Counted from the stretch's first letter, positions 15,714 to 23,510 are shown. The stretch: DNA of 24,171 nucleotides from Chloroflexota bacterium (GCA_024640485.1 JAHEEY010000009.1:1-24171), one strand, 5' to 3'. The notes: a model not told the origin generated them from the sequence alone. Made by a program: numbers and translations.

Positions 15714-16346
15714 TTATCGATTCCCTCCCGCTAGTTCATCGATCTTTCGCCGTACTTCTTGAATATCTTTCCAGGTCATCGCTTTTGGGCCATCCGGGCT
15801 TCTGGTGGGATTGCGCAGCAAGTATGAGGGATGGAATATGGGCATGACCAACCGGCCTTGCCACTGGTGCCAATTGCCCCGCAGTTTGGTAATGCCGATC
15901 ATGCCCAGCAACGATTGAGTGGCTACATTCCCGGTCAACAGGATGATCGCCGGGTCCACCAGTTTAATAATCTGCAGCAGATACGGCTTGTAGAACGCGA
16001 TCTCATCATTGGTCGGCTTGCGGAAACTCTTCCCATCATCGCCCGGCGGCATGCGAAACACTGAATTACTGATAAACACATCTTTTTCCGGGTCAAACTT
16101 GGCTGAGGCCAGTACCTGGTCCAGCATCTTGCCGGCCCTGCCTACAAAGGGCTTGCCTACTTCGTTTTCCCGCGGCCCCGGGGCTTCGCCCACAATCATC
16201 AGCTTGGCATCAGGATTTCCGCGACAGATGACCACATTGGTGCCAGCATCTGCCAATGGATCATTATCCATCCGCATCATTTCATCGATCAATGCCTGCA
16301 GCGTCTGCTCACTTTTGGGCCGTTCGTCGAAAAAACTGGGTTGCAT
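15714..16346 (-). CDS. Family-4-like uracil-DNA glycosylase lacking the iron-sulphur cysteines
   Basis: A 210-residue DNA repair enzyme of the UDG superfamily that would excise uracil from DNA. The ATG at 16346 has AAGGAG about 8 bases upstream and a candidate promoter ends 28 bases before it; an in-frame ATG at 16397 would lie inside that promoter. Motif 1 is GEAPGPRENEVGKPFVGRAGK (split: GEAPGPRENE at 53-62, GKPFVGRAGK at 64-73) and motif 2 is HPSYLLRNP (172-180), both of family 4. Family 4 normally has a CxxC near residue 14 and two more Cys that ligate a [4Fe-4S] cluster. Here the first pair is absent, and the other two positions read NSVFR (Phe97) and AFYKPYL (Tyr119). The only Cys is 41, at a non-ligand position. 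Confidence 0.9.
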   Translation of the reverse strand: MQPSFFDERPKSEQTLQALIDEMMRMDNDPLADAGTNVVICRGNPDAKLMIVGEAPGPRENEVGKPFVGRAGKMLDQVLASAKFDPEKDVFISNSVFRMPPGDDGKSFRKPTNDEIAFYKPYLLQIIKLVDPAIILLTGNVATQSLLGMIGITKLRGNWHQWQGRLVMPIFHPSYLLRNPTRSPDGPKAMTWKDIQEVRRKIDELAGGNR

Positions 16347-16374
16347 CCGTATTTCTCCTTGGTTGATGGCGCTG

Positions 16375-16403
16375 ATTCTACCGGAATTCGTCCTCAAGCT
16401 GAA
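16375..16403 (-). promoter_or_regulatory. Candidate promoter of the uracil-DNA glycosylase gene
   Basis: On the minus strand TTCAGC (16398-16403) and TAGAAT (16375-16380, 5 of 6 matches) are 17 bases apart. The predicted start of transcription is near 16368, about 22 bases before ATG 16346, which supports the shorter start. Confidence 0.45.
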
Positions 16404-16542
16404 ATGTTCAGTTCAACGGCGCGCAGCAGTCCTCCAACCAGACAGCTTCATTGACCCACTAATCTAACAGGCAGGAGTGACCAGCAAATGCTCCGCCGGA
16501 TGCCATGTCACACCAGAAGCCCAGCGGCTCTCCAGGATTCAC

Positions 16543-16577
16543 AAAAACAGCCGCTGCTGCTGGAGCAGCGGCTGTTT
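16543..16577 (-). terminator. Intrinsic terminator of the second oxidoreductase operon
   Basis: A 13-base-pair perfect stem (16545-16557 with 16565-16577) has a 7-base loop. On the minus strand it ends in TTTTT (16543-16547). It lies 31 bases past the stop of the beta subunit gene at 16608. Confidence 0.85.
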
Positions 16578-16607
16578 GCTCTCCCGATGTGTGAGCCAGG
16601 GTCAACT

Positions 16608-17651
16608 CTATTTCAGTTCGGCCATGACTGCGTCCAACGCTTCTGGCCTGGGCCGGAGTTGGGCGGGCGAGAGCTGAGAAATCGGCATTTCAGTGAGATC
16701 GCTGAGTTCAGCCAGAGACGGACGGGATTGATCATAGTAGATCAGGCCGGTAATGAATTCCCGCTGATCTGCTGCCGTTTGCAGCCGGCTGAGCGCCGCG
16801 CCTCTATCAGATGGGTCATAGTCAGACTCAAGCTTGCGCAGCTGGATGTGGGATCCATCATGCATTTCAACCACCCGCATCTCACCGGGTTCGTACGCGC
16901 CAACCTCGATCTCTTCCTCCACAGGGACCCAGCCCAATTCGTGGAGCGGCAGTTCATGCTCTTTTCCGTAGCCGTAGCTCTTGGTGGAAGCGTCATGATT
17001 GTTAAATGCTACGCAGGGGCTGATGATATCCAGCACAGCAGTACCTCGATGACTCAAGGCCGCCTTCAGCAGCTCGCGCACTTGCCTGGCATCGCCAGAG
17101 AAAGTGCGGGCGACAAATCCGCAGCCGGAGATGATCGCCTCCATGCAGATATCGACCGGGGGCATCTGGTTTTCGCCGGCATACTTCAACACTTGCCCTT
17201 GGTCGGCGGTGGCGGAAAACTGCCCTTTGGTCAGGCCGTACACCCCATTGTTCTCCACCACGTAGACCATGCGCAGGTTGCGCCGCATCAGGTGCTTGAA
17301 CTGACCGATGCCGATGCTGGCAGTGTCGCCATCTCCGCTGACGCCGATCCCGCGCAGCCTGTGATTTGCCATCAGGGCGCCGGTGCCGATGGAGGGCATC
17401 CTCCCGTGAAGTGAGTTGAAACCAAAGGTATTCCCCAGGAAATATGCCACCGATTTACTGGAACATCCGATGCCGCTGAGCCTGATGATCTCTTGCGGCC
17501 TGATGTTGAGTTCATAGGCGATTTGAATCACCTGATTGACGATAGAGTTGTGCCCGCAGCCTTTACACAGGGTTGAAGGCGTGCCTTTGTAGTCGTTCTT
17601 GGTGAGGCCAACGAGGTTCACGGCTGCTGGCCTTGCTGTTTCGTTACTCAT
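16608..17651 (-). CDS. 2-oxoacid:ferredoxin oxidoreductase, beta subunit (second, divergent complex)
   Basis: This is the thiamine pyrophosphate and [4Fe-4S]-binding subunit of a ferredoxin-dependent 2-oxoacid oxidoreductase (CoA-acylating decarboxylation or its reverse). I choose ATG 17651 (347 residues), with GGAGG 5 bases upstream and an 8-base overlap with the alpha gene (coupled translation); ATG 17663 lacks a ribosome site. Cluster ligands are visible as LCKGCGHNS (Cys29, Cys32), GIGCSS (Cys63) and SPCVAFN (Cys213). The TPP motif GDGD is at 106-109, with the later Asn in VVENNGVYGLTKGQFS. The C-terminal extension of about 60 residues after VVEMHDGSH is longer than in the first complex. 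No separate ferredoxin domain is present. The substrate is not predictable. Confidence 0.92.
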   Translation of the reverse strand: MSNETARPAAVNLVGLTKNDYKGTPSTLCKGCGHNSIVNQVIQIAYELNIRPQEIIRLSGIGCSSKSVAYFLGNTFGFNSLHGRMPSIGTGALMANHRLRGIGVSGDGDTASIGIGQFKHLMRRNLRMVYVVENNGVYGLTKGQFSATADQGQVLKYAGENQMPPVDICMEAIISGCGFVARTFSGDARQVRELLKAALSHRGTAVLDIISPCVAFNNHDASTKSYGYGKEHELPLHELGWVPVEEEIEVGAYEPGEMRVVEMHDGSHIQLRKLESDYDPSDRGAALSRLQTAADQREFITGLIYYDQSRPSLAELSDLTEMPISQLSPAQLRPRPEALDAVMAELK

Positions 17652-19473
17652 GCGATCCTCCATTCAACCGATCCACGACCCATTTTGCCGTTAACGGCAT
17701 CCCGTCCAGATGAGCAAGCGACTTCAATTTGGCGGCCATATCGGGCACTTCGGTCTGCAGGATCTTATGCATTTGACCGTCGTGATTCAATTCAATGACA
17801 TAGACCTGCGGGTAGCGTCGGATGAATTCCCTGACGGTCTCGTTCACCGGCAGCGCCCGAAGCCGCAGATAACTGCTTTTGATTCCGGCTTCTGCCAGTC
17901 TATCTCTGGCTTCATCAATAGCGTAAACCGTAGTGCCGTAGGCGATAATCCCGATCTCGGCCCCCTCGACCTCCTGCAGCACGGGCGCAGGCACTAATCT
18001 TCGGGCTGTATCAAACTTGCGATCCAGCCGGTTCATGTTGGCCAGCCAATCTTCCGGTTTCTCGCTGTAGGTTGGCACCTCATTGTGACCGGTGCCCCGG
18101 GCGAGCCAGGCTGCCGCTGGATTTTCATTTCCGGGGAAGGTCCGGTGGCCGATACCGTCGCCGTCCAGATCCTTGTATCGGGCGAAGCCGTGTTCGGCCA
18201 CCTCTTGGGCGGACAGCACCTTGCCCCGGTTAATCGGCTCCGTAGGATAATCGAACGGCGCTGAAGTCCAGTTGTTCATTCCCAGATCCAGATCGCTCAA
18301 CACAAAGATTGGCGCCTGCAGGGTGTCGGCCAAGTCGAACGAAGAAATTCCGAACTCGAAGCATTCCTTCACCGTGGCCGGGAACAGGATGACGTTCTTG
18401 GTATCACCATGGCCCAGGTAGTAGGTGAACATCACATCCCCCTGGCTGGTTCGTGTGGGCAGGCCGGTGCTTGGCCCCACCCGCTGCACATCCCAAATCA
18501 CAGCCGGGATTTCGGCAAAGTAGCCCAGTCCGGCGAACTCAGCCATTAAGGAGATCCCAGGGCCGGACGTGGCCGTCATCGCTCTGGCGCCGGCCCAGCC
18601 GGCACCCAATACCATGCCGATGGCCGCCAACTCATCTTCAGACTGAATCACCGCATAGGTCGCTTTGCCACTCTCCGGATCACGGCGCAGCCGGGGCAGA
18701 TACTCATTGAGGGTATCGATGAGGCTGGTAGACGGGGTAATGGGATACCAGGCGGCAAAACTCACGCCCCCAAATATCGACCCTAAAGCGGCGGCCTCGT
18801 TGCCGGTTATCACGATGGTCTCTTCAGTTACCGCCATCGGGGAAACGGCGAAGGGATCTGCCTTGACGATGTTGGCTTCAGCAAAAGCGTGGGCGGCATG
18901 CATCACCTCAATATTGGGCTCTGCCAGCTTCCGCTTCCCGTTGAAATGCTTCAGCAAAGCCTCTTCCAGTGCAGGCAGCGGCATCCCCAGCAGCTGTGCC
19001 AGGGCGCCCACGTAGACCATGTTGGCGATATAGTCCCGCAGCTTCCCTTTCAGGCCGCTCCTGACCACAAACTCATTCACGGGAATGGGGTAATAGACCA
19101 GATCGTCTCTGTGGGGGATGGTGCGCCAATCGGCGTTGTAAATGCACACGCCGCCAGGAGGGAGCTTGGCGATGTCTTGCTGGACCGTGGCCTGATTAAA
19201 TGCCACCAAAATCTCTGAGGTGTGGCGGCGAGCCACATACCCTTCATGGCTCAACCGGATATGATACCAGGTGGGCGCTCCCTGGATATTGGAAGGGAAG
19301 ATGTTCTTTCCATTGACCGGGATGCCCATTTTCATCAGCGCCCGCAGCAGCGCCAGATTGGCGGTCTGGCTTCCGGTGCCGTTTACGGTGGCCACGACGA
19401 TGGAGAAGTCGTTGGTGATAGTCGCCGGCTGGGTCAACTGAACATCTTCAGTGACAGCCCCATTTTGCCTCAT
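17644..19473 (-). CDS. 2-oxoacid:ferredoxin oxidoreductase, fused gamma-alpha subunit (second complex)
   Basis: A 609-residue catalytic subunit partner. I choose ATG 19473, with GGAG about 8 bases upstream, because the extension to 19518 lies in a terminator. Residues about 20-190 are the gamma domain (IVVATVNGTGSQTANLALLR, in which the glycine-rich loop is changed from the usual G-x-G-G-Q-G), and about 215-609 the alpha domains. Motifs: AWYPITPSTS (241-250), TATSGPGISLM (300-310) and RVGPSTGLPTRTSQGD (331-346). The first complex has RGGPSTGLPTKTEQSD at the equivalent site, so the pocket differs (Val and Arg-Thr-Ser-Gln-Gly substitutions), pointing to another 2-oxoacid. It overlaps the beta gene, with which it forms the complex. 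Confidence 0.92.
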   Translation of the reverse strand: MRQNGAVTEDVQLTQPATITNDFSIVVATVNGTGSQTANLALLRALMKMGIPVNGKNIFPSNIQGAPTWYHIRLSHEGYVARRHTSEILVAFNQATVQQDIAKLPPGGVCIYNADWRTIPHRDDLVYYPIPVNEFVVRSGLKGKLRDYIANMVYVGALAQLLGMPLPALEEALLKHFNGKRKLAEPNIEVMHAAHAFAEANIVKADPFAVSPMAVTEETIVITGNEAAALGSIFGGVSFAAWYPITPSTSLIDTLNEYLPRLRRDPESGKATYAVIQSEDELAAIGMVLGAGWAGARAMTATSGPGISLMAEFAGLGYFAEIPAVIWDVQRVGPSTGLPTRTSQGDVMFTYYLGHGDTKNVILFPATVKECFEFGISSFDLADTLQAPIFVLSDLDLGMNNWTSAPFDYPTEPINRGKVLSAQEVAEHGFARYKDLDGDGIGHRTFPGNENPAAAWLARGTGHNEVPTYSEKPEDWLANMNRLDRKFDTARRLVPAPVLQEVEGAEIGIIAYGTTVYAIDEARDRLAEAGIKSSYLRLRALPVNETVREFIRRYPQVYVIELNHDGQMHKILQTEVPDMAAKLKSLAHLDGMPLTAKWVVDRLNGGSHE

Positions 19474-19490
19474 AATCTTGACTCCAATGA

Positions 19491-19523
19491 TAAAAAAAGA
19501 GGGCGACGCATGCGCCACCCTCT
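19491..19523 (-). terminator. Intrinsic terminator of the first oxidoreductase operon
   Basis: On the minus strand the arms at 19511-19523 and 19498-19510 form a 13-base stem with two G-U pairs, which would be C-A mismatches if read on the plus strand. It is followed by TTTTTTT (19492-19498). It lies 78 bases past the stop at 19602, but only 18 bases before the alpha gene start at 19473. Confidence 0.85.
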
Positions 19524-19529
19524 ATTATG
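19524..19529 (-). promoter_or_regulatory. Candidate -10 box of the second oxidoreductase operon, overlapping the terminator
   Basis: CATAAT on the minus strand (5 of 6 matches to the -10 consensus) lies directly before the terminator stem. Transcripts would start near 19517, inside the stem, so the hairpin could not form. No good -35 box is seen. Confidence 0.25.
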
Positions 19530-19601
19530 CACTTTTCGGCAGTGGTCAGCATCCATTTCTGGCTTGATTTCTGCCGTCAATCAACTTTAATCCGCGACGG
19601 G

Positions 19602-20618
19602 CTAGATGGTCCAGGTGTCGGCGGAATGAAACAGCTTGGCCAGATCTCCCACACCTTTGGTCATCTGCGCTTTGGCCACCTGCGCAAGCAAACCATCGCT
19701 GTATGTGGGCATTTCCACCTTCCGGATGACACCCATTGGCACCGGGCTCTCCGGGTACTCCATCACGCTCAGAATCGAGGCCAGATCTTTCTGGGTGACA
19801 TCGTGGACCAACAGGTCTTCTTCAGAATATTCATCGCCCAGATCTACGATCTCTGGCTTGTAGCCCCGCAGGCGAAGCCCTCTATTGGACTCCTTACCAA
19901 ATACCATCGGCTTGCCGTCTTCCAAGAAGATGATGTTCTCATCCCGGACTTTTCGATCACCCAGGCCGTCCCACTCGGAGGGATTAAAGATGACACAGTT
20001 CTGGTACACTTCCACAAAAGAAGCGCCTTTGTGCATCGCCGCTTGATGAAGGATGTCGCCGAGATGCTGGGGATTGGAGTCGATGGTCCGAGCCACGAAG
20101 GTGGCGTTGGCCGCCATCGCCATGACCAGCGGATTGATCGGCTGTTCAATCGATCCCATTGGCGAAGATTTGGTACGCTTGCCGGAGCGAGAGGTCGGTG
20201 AAAACTGCCCTTTGGTTAATCCGTAAATGCGGTTGTTAAAAAGAATGATGTTCAAGTTAACGTTTCGCCGGATGACATGGAGCAGATGGTTGCCGCCAAT
20301 CGAAAGGCCGTCGCCATCACCGGTGATCACCCAGACACTCAGATCCGGATTGGCGATCTGCAGCCCGGAGGCGAGCGTGGGCGCGCGGCCGTGGATACTA
20401 TGGATCCCATAGGTGTTCATGTAGTAGGGGAAACGGCTGGAACAGCCGATGCCAGAAATGAACACGATGTTCTCTTTCGGTACGCCAATATCAGGCAGCG
20501 TCTTCTGCATCTGGGCAAGAATGGAGTAATCACCACATCCTGGGCACCAACGTACAGCCTGATCAGACACAAAATCCTTGCGGTTTAGTTCTAGTGGAAT
20601 TGTTGCGGTTGTCATCAT
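19602..20618 (-). CDS. korB: 2-oxoglutarate-type 2-oxoacid:ferredoxin oxidoreductase, beta subunit
   Basis: A 338-residue TPP and iron-sulphur subunit. The four cluster cysteines are visible: WCPGCGDYSI (Cys25, Cys28), GIGCSSRFPY (Cys59) and VYQNCVIFN (Cys208). The TPP motif GDGD lies at 100-103, followed by FNNRIYGLTKGQFSPTS. The WCPGCGDYSIL opening and close match to KorB-type beta subunits suggest 2-oxoglutarate as substrate, giving succinyl-CoA and reduced ferredoxin; this is family knowledge, not proof. AGGAG lies 3 bases before ATG 20618 and 6 before the second ATG at 20615, which is the better start by spacing. It begins 13 bases after the stop of the alpha gene, so the two are one operon. 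Confidence 0.92.
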   Translation of the reverse strand: MMTTATIPLELNRKDFVSDQAVRWCPGCGDYSILAQMQKTLPDIGVPKENIVFISGIGCSSRFPYYMNTYGIHSIHGRAPTLASGLQIANPDLSVWVITGDGDGLSIGGNHLLHVIRRNVNLNIILFNNRIYGLTKGQFSPTSRSGKRTKSSPMGSIEQPINPLVMAMAANATFVARTIDSNPQHLGDILHQAAMHKGASFVEVYQNCVIFNPSEWDGLGDRKVRDENIIFLEDGKPMVFGKESNRGLRLRGYKPEIVDLGDEYSEEDLLVHDVTQKDLASILSVMEYPESPVPMGVIRKVEMPTYSDGLLAQVAKAQMTKGVGDLAKLFHSADTWTI

Positions 20619-20631
20619 AATCTCCTAACGT

Positions 20632-22485
20632 TTAGCCCAGGGCCTCTTCAATCTTGCTGGTAATTTCACTAATCTTGAACGGGCGAGCATGCATCTTGGA
20701 ATAGGATTTGATATCCATGGCAAAATGCCCTCTCAGAAGAAATGCCAATTGGCCCCGATTGAGCTCAGGTACGATCACCTGCTTGTATCGCTTCAGAATA
20801 TCGCCCAGATTCTTTGGAAATGGATTGAGATAGCGCAGGTGGGCGTGAGCAACTGATTTCCCATCCCGCTGTGCTCTGGCGACGCCAGATCGGACCGCGC
20901 CAAAGGTGCCTCCCCAGCTGACCAGCAGCAAGTCCCCTTCTTCCGGGCCAAAGACCTCTTGATCCGGGATCACCTCTGCAAGCCGGGCGATTTTCTCAGC
21001 ACGGTCGCTATTCATCTGCTCATTGTGCTCCGGCACGTACGAGACGTTGCCAGTTTCCGGCTCCTTGCTCAGGCCACCTAACCGGTGCTCAAGGCCCTGC
21101 GTGCCGGGGATTGCCCAGGGTCGGGCCATTGTTTCCGGATCTCGTTTGTAGGGTAGGAACGGCGCATCATCGGCTGCTCTGCCTTGAGGATGCTTTACTT
21201 CAATGGCGGGGATATCATCGGGATTCGGAATCAGCCACGGTTCCGAACTATTGGCCAGGAAACCGTCAGACAAAACGAACACGGGAGTCATGGCACGTAC
21301 TGCCAATCGGCTGGCCTCGATAGCGGCGTTGAAACAGTCCGCTGGGCCGCTGGGCGCGATCACCACAATCGGGCTCTCGCCGTTTCGGCCGTACATCGCC
21401 TGCAGCAGATCGGATTGCTCGGTCTTGGTGGGCAGCCCGGTGCTGGGACCGCCACGCTGCACATTGATAATCACCATGGGCAGCTCCAGCATGATCCCCA
21501 GGTTGATGGCCTCGCTCTTCAGCGCGACCCCAGGGCCGCTGGTACCGGTAACCGCCAGAGCGCCGCCAAATGCCGCCCCTATGACTGAGCCCATCGCCGC
21601 AATCTCATCTTCGGCCTGGAAGGTGCGCACGTCAAAATTGCGCAGGGTTGCCAACGAATGGAGAATATCGCTGGCGGGCGTGATGGGATAAGTTCCATAG
21701 AACAGAGTCTTGCCCATCTTTTTGGCGGCGGTCACCAGTCCCATCGCCATCGCCTCGTTGCCGGTGACTTTTCGATAAGTGCCTGGCGGCAGTGTCGCCG
21801 GACGAATCCGATACCGGTGTTGGAAGGTTCGAGTCGTCTCGCCGAAGTAATAGCCGGTGTGCAGCGCCTTGATATTTCCTTCAATGACCGCGTCTTTGCC
21901 GGCGAATTTCTTCTGAATCCAATCAACCGTCATGTCCAGCGGGCGATCGAACATCCAGAATGCCATTCCCAGGGCAAAGAAGTTTTGGCAGCGATCTTTA
22001 TCCTTGGTGGACAATTCTTCGATGTCTTTCAGCGCTTCCCGGTTCAGGCTAGTCAGCGGCACGTCGATAAGCTGAAATCCTTCTAATGAACCATCTTCCA
22101 ACGGGTTGCTTTCGTATCCAGCTTTTGCCAGGTTGGATCTGGTAAACGCATCACTGTTCACAATGATAGTCCCGCCGCTTTCCAACGCCGGCACGCTCAC
22201 TTTCAAGGCTGCCGGATTCATGGCGAAGAGAACCCGGGGTGTATCGCCGGGCGTCAAAATGTCTCGGCTGGAAAAATTGACCTGAAAACCGCTGACGCCT
22301 GCCAGCGTTCCAGCAGGGGCGCGAATTTCAGCCGGGAAGTCAGGCATGGTGCTGACATCATTGCCGATGACCGCAGCCGTATTGGTAAACTGGGTTCCGG
22401 TGAGCTGCATCCCATCACCGGAGTCTCCAGCAAACCGGATGACTACGGATTCAAGCTCGTTAAACAAATCAGTTGAATCGCTCAT
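20632..22485 (-). CDS. korA: 2-oxoglutarate-type 2-oxoacid:ferredoxin oxidoreductase, fused gamma-alpha subunit
   Basis: A 617-residue subunit. The N-terminal gamma domain (about 13-205) opens with VIRFAGDSGDGMQLTG, the KorA-type glycine-rich loop. The alpha part (about 235-617) has YPITPASDI (266-274), GTSGPGVALKSEA (314-326), RGGPSTGLPTKTEQSDL (344-360) and YGRNGESP. These are typical of KorA of actinobacterial and Chloroflexota alpha-beta complexes, probably acting on 2-oxoglutarate. The ATG at 22485 has AGGAG about 9 bases upstream. A 136-base untranslated stretch before it carries two inverted repeats. It forms one operon with the beta gene (13 bases apart) and follows the GntR regulator on the same strand. 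Confidence 0.93.
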   Translation of the reverse strand: MSDSTDLFNELESVVIRFAGDSGDGMQLTGTQFTNTAAVIGNDVSTMPDFPAEIRAPAGTLAGVSGFQVNFSSRDILTPGDTPRVLFAMNPAALKVSVPALESGGTIIVNSDAFTRSNLAKAGYESNPLEDGSLEGFQLIDVPLTSLNREALKDIEELSTKDKDRCQNFFALGMAFWMFDRPLDMTVDWIQKKFAGKDAVIEGNIKALHTGYYFGETTRTFQHRYRIRPATLPPGTYRKVTGNEAMAMGLVTAAKKMGKTLFYGTYPITPASDILHSLATLRNFDVRTFQAEDEIAAMGSVIGAAFGGALAVTGTSGPGVALKSEAINLGIMLELPMVIINVQRGGPSTGLPTKTEQSDLLQAMYGRNGESPIVVIAPSGPADCFNAAIEASRLAVRAMTPVFVLSDGFLANSSEPWLIPNPDDIPAIEVKHPQGRAADDAPFLPYKRDPETMARPWAIPGTQGLEHRLGGLSKEPETGNVSYVPEHNEQMNSDRAEKIARLAEVIPDQEVFGPEEGDLLLVSWGGTFGAVRSGVARAQRDGKSVAHAHLRYLNPFPKNLGDILKRYKQVIVPELNRGQLAFLLRGHFAMDIKSYSKMHARPFKISEITSKIEEALG

Positions 22486-22518
22486 TACAGAAATCTCCTA
22501 AAATGCATTCTCGGATCA

Positions 22519-22556
22519 GGACTGCTCAGGTCTCGTGGATCCAATTTGAGCAGTCC
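22519..22556 (-). promoter_or_regulatory. Inverted repeat 1 in the korA leader
   Basis: GGACTGCTCA (22519-22528) and TGAGCAGTCC (22547-22556) form a perfect 10-base-pair stem with an 18-base loop that contains the palindrome GGATCC. It is not followed by a U-run, so it is not a normal terminator. It lies 24 bases before the korA ribosome site. Confidence 0.45.
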
Positions 22557-22557
22557 C

Positions 22558-22587
22558 TATTTCACTGGAATCTCTTGTTGTGAAATA
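22558..22587 (-). promoter_or_regulatory. Inverted repeat 2 in the korA leader
   Basis: TATTTCAC (22558-22565) and GTGAAATA (22580-22587) are a perfect 8-base inverted repeat 14 bases apart, one base from the neighbouring repeat. It may be an operator or a second leader hairpin. Confidence 0.4.
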
Positions 22588-22620
22588 AAACGCCGCCGAT
22601 TCCAAAATTCTCGGCACAAC

Positions 22621-22752
22621 TTATGCCCCGCATGCTAACCTTGCTATTAAGATTGACGACGCTCTTCTGCATCCTCTTACAATGGCCAGAGGAACTCCAT
22701 CAAAGCCGGCACTCTCCGCGGTCGCTTGTCTGAGCGACTCCTTCGACTTCAT
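22621..22752 (-). CDS. Possible 43-residue small protein between the GntR gene and korA
   Basis: An ATG at 22752 has AAGGAG 8 bases upstream, starting just past the stop of the GntR gene (22770), and the frame stops at TAA 22621-22623. The sequence begins MKSKESLRQATAESAGF and ends RASSILIARLACGA; it is polar and basic at the start, with a mildly hydrophobic end and two Cys. I do not recognise it. The strong ribosome site and tight position in the putative GntR-korAB transcript favour translation. It could be a translated leader for korA or a chance frame. Confidence 0.35.
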   Translation of the reverse strand: MKSKESLRQATAESAGFDGVPLAIVRGCRRASSILIARLACGA

Positions 22753-22769
22753 GAGAGCCACTCCTTGCT

Positions 22770-23438
22770 TCAAACGCCCTTTATCGTCAGCAAGAGCCCA
22801 AAATGCTCAACCAGCAGCTGCCGGCCCAGCTCGAATTCTTCACGACACAAGGCATCGACGATACGCTCGTGATAATCCCAGACATCCAGCCAATATTGGT
22901 AGCTGACATAGCGGGTAAGCTCACTGGCTTCATATGCATCCCAGTACGCTTCCAGCATGCCATAGACGAATGGGTTCTCCAGCCGGCTGAATATGGTCAA
23001 GTGCAGTTGGCGGTGTTCACTATTTGGTACATGGACAGGCTCTTCCCGCAGCTTAGACCAGGCGCTAGCTACGATCCCCCTCAACTTCTGCTTGTCATTA
23101 TCATTCAATCGAACAACCGCATCATGCCACATACTGGCTTCGATGGCCCTTCGCAGCTGGCTGAACTGGGCAAATACCGCTTCACCTGTTCCCAAACTAA
23201 ACAGCACGCTGGGCAGGATGGTTTGGGTGAAGTCAAACGGTTCTCGCTGAATTCCCAACCTGGGCCGTACGGAAACCAGGCCAAGATGACGGGCGACTTC
23301 CAGCTGCTCTCGCAGCTTTCCAACACTGACGCCCAGCTCTTCACTGAGCCGTTCCAAACTGGGAAGCCGCTCTCCGGGAGAAAGCTGATGATCGATCAGG
23401 TATTTCAGAAAACTTGAGTCAAGCCGGTTTAGTTGCAT
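22770..23438 (-). CDS. GntR-family transcriptional regulator, FadR/FCD subfamily
   Basis: A 222-residue regulator. The winged helix-turn-helix is at about 15-65 (SPGERLPSLERLSEELGVS, then LREQLEVARHLGLVSV), and the C-terminal all-helical FCD ligand domain includes HRQLHLTIFSRLENPFVYGML and DYHERIVDALCREEFELGRQLL, whose His residues are typical metal or ligand contacts. I choose ATG 23438, although its ribosome site is weak, because the in-frame start at 23516 would lie upstream of the gene's strong promoter and gives a non-family N-terminus. FCD regulators usually sense small organic acids. It is upstream of, and co-oriented with, the korAB operon with no clear terminator between, so it may control that operon and itself. 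Confidence 0.9.
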   Translation of the reverse strand: MQLNRLDSSFLKYLIDHQLSPGERLPSLERLSEELGVSVGKLREQLEVARHLGLVSVRPRLGIQREPFDFTQTILPSVLFSLGTGEAVFAQFSQLRRAIEASMWHDAVVRLNDNDKQKLRGIVASAWSKLREEPVHVPNSEHRQLHLTIFSRLENPFVYGMLEAYWDAYEASELTRYVSYQYWLDVWDYHERIVDALCREEFELGRQLLVEHFGLLLTIKGV

Positions 23439-23458
23439 TAGATCGCATTCATCCAATG

Positions 23459-23476
23459 AATCAGATAAATCAGATA
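23459..23476. repeat. Tandem 9-base repeat at the GntR transcript start
   Basis: AATCAGATA occurs twice head to tail (23459-23467 and 23468-23476), at and just after the predicted start of transcription. That position suits a repressor site, perhaps for the regulator itself. Confidence 0.4.
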
Positions 23477-23481
23477 ATAGA

Positions 23482-23510
23482 ATTGTAGCAAAGTATCCTA
23501 CTGAATTCAA
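23482..23510 (-). promoter_or_regulatory. Candidate sigma70 promoter of the GntR gene
   Basis: On the minus strand TTGAAT (23505-23510) and TACAAT (23482-23487) are exactly 17 bases apart, matching 4 and 5 of 6 consensus bases. The predicted start near 23475 gives a leader of about 37 bases before ATG 23438. Confidence 0.6.

Noticed and set aside
22519..22556. T-box-like reading of the korA leader stem (TTGGATCCACG compared with the T-box GTGGTACCGCG)
   Set aside because: Only part of the conserved box matches, no stem I or terminator is visible, and korA is not a usual T-box target.
22653..22683. Plus-strand TTGACG and TACAAT resembling a promoter
   Set aside because: The spacing is 19 bases and the -10 box overlaps the ATG of the only frame it could serve, a 74-codon frame lying antisense to the GntR gene and the small frame.
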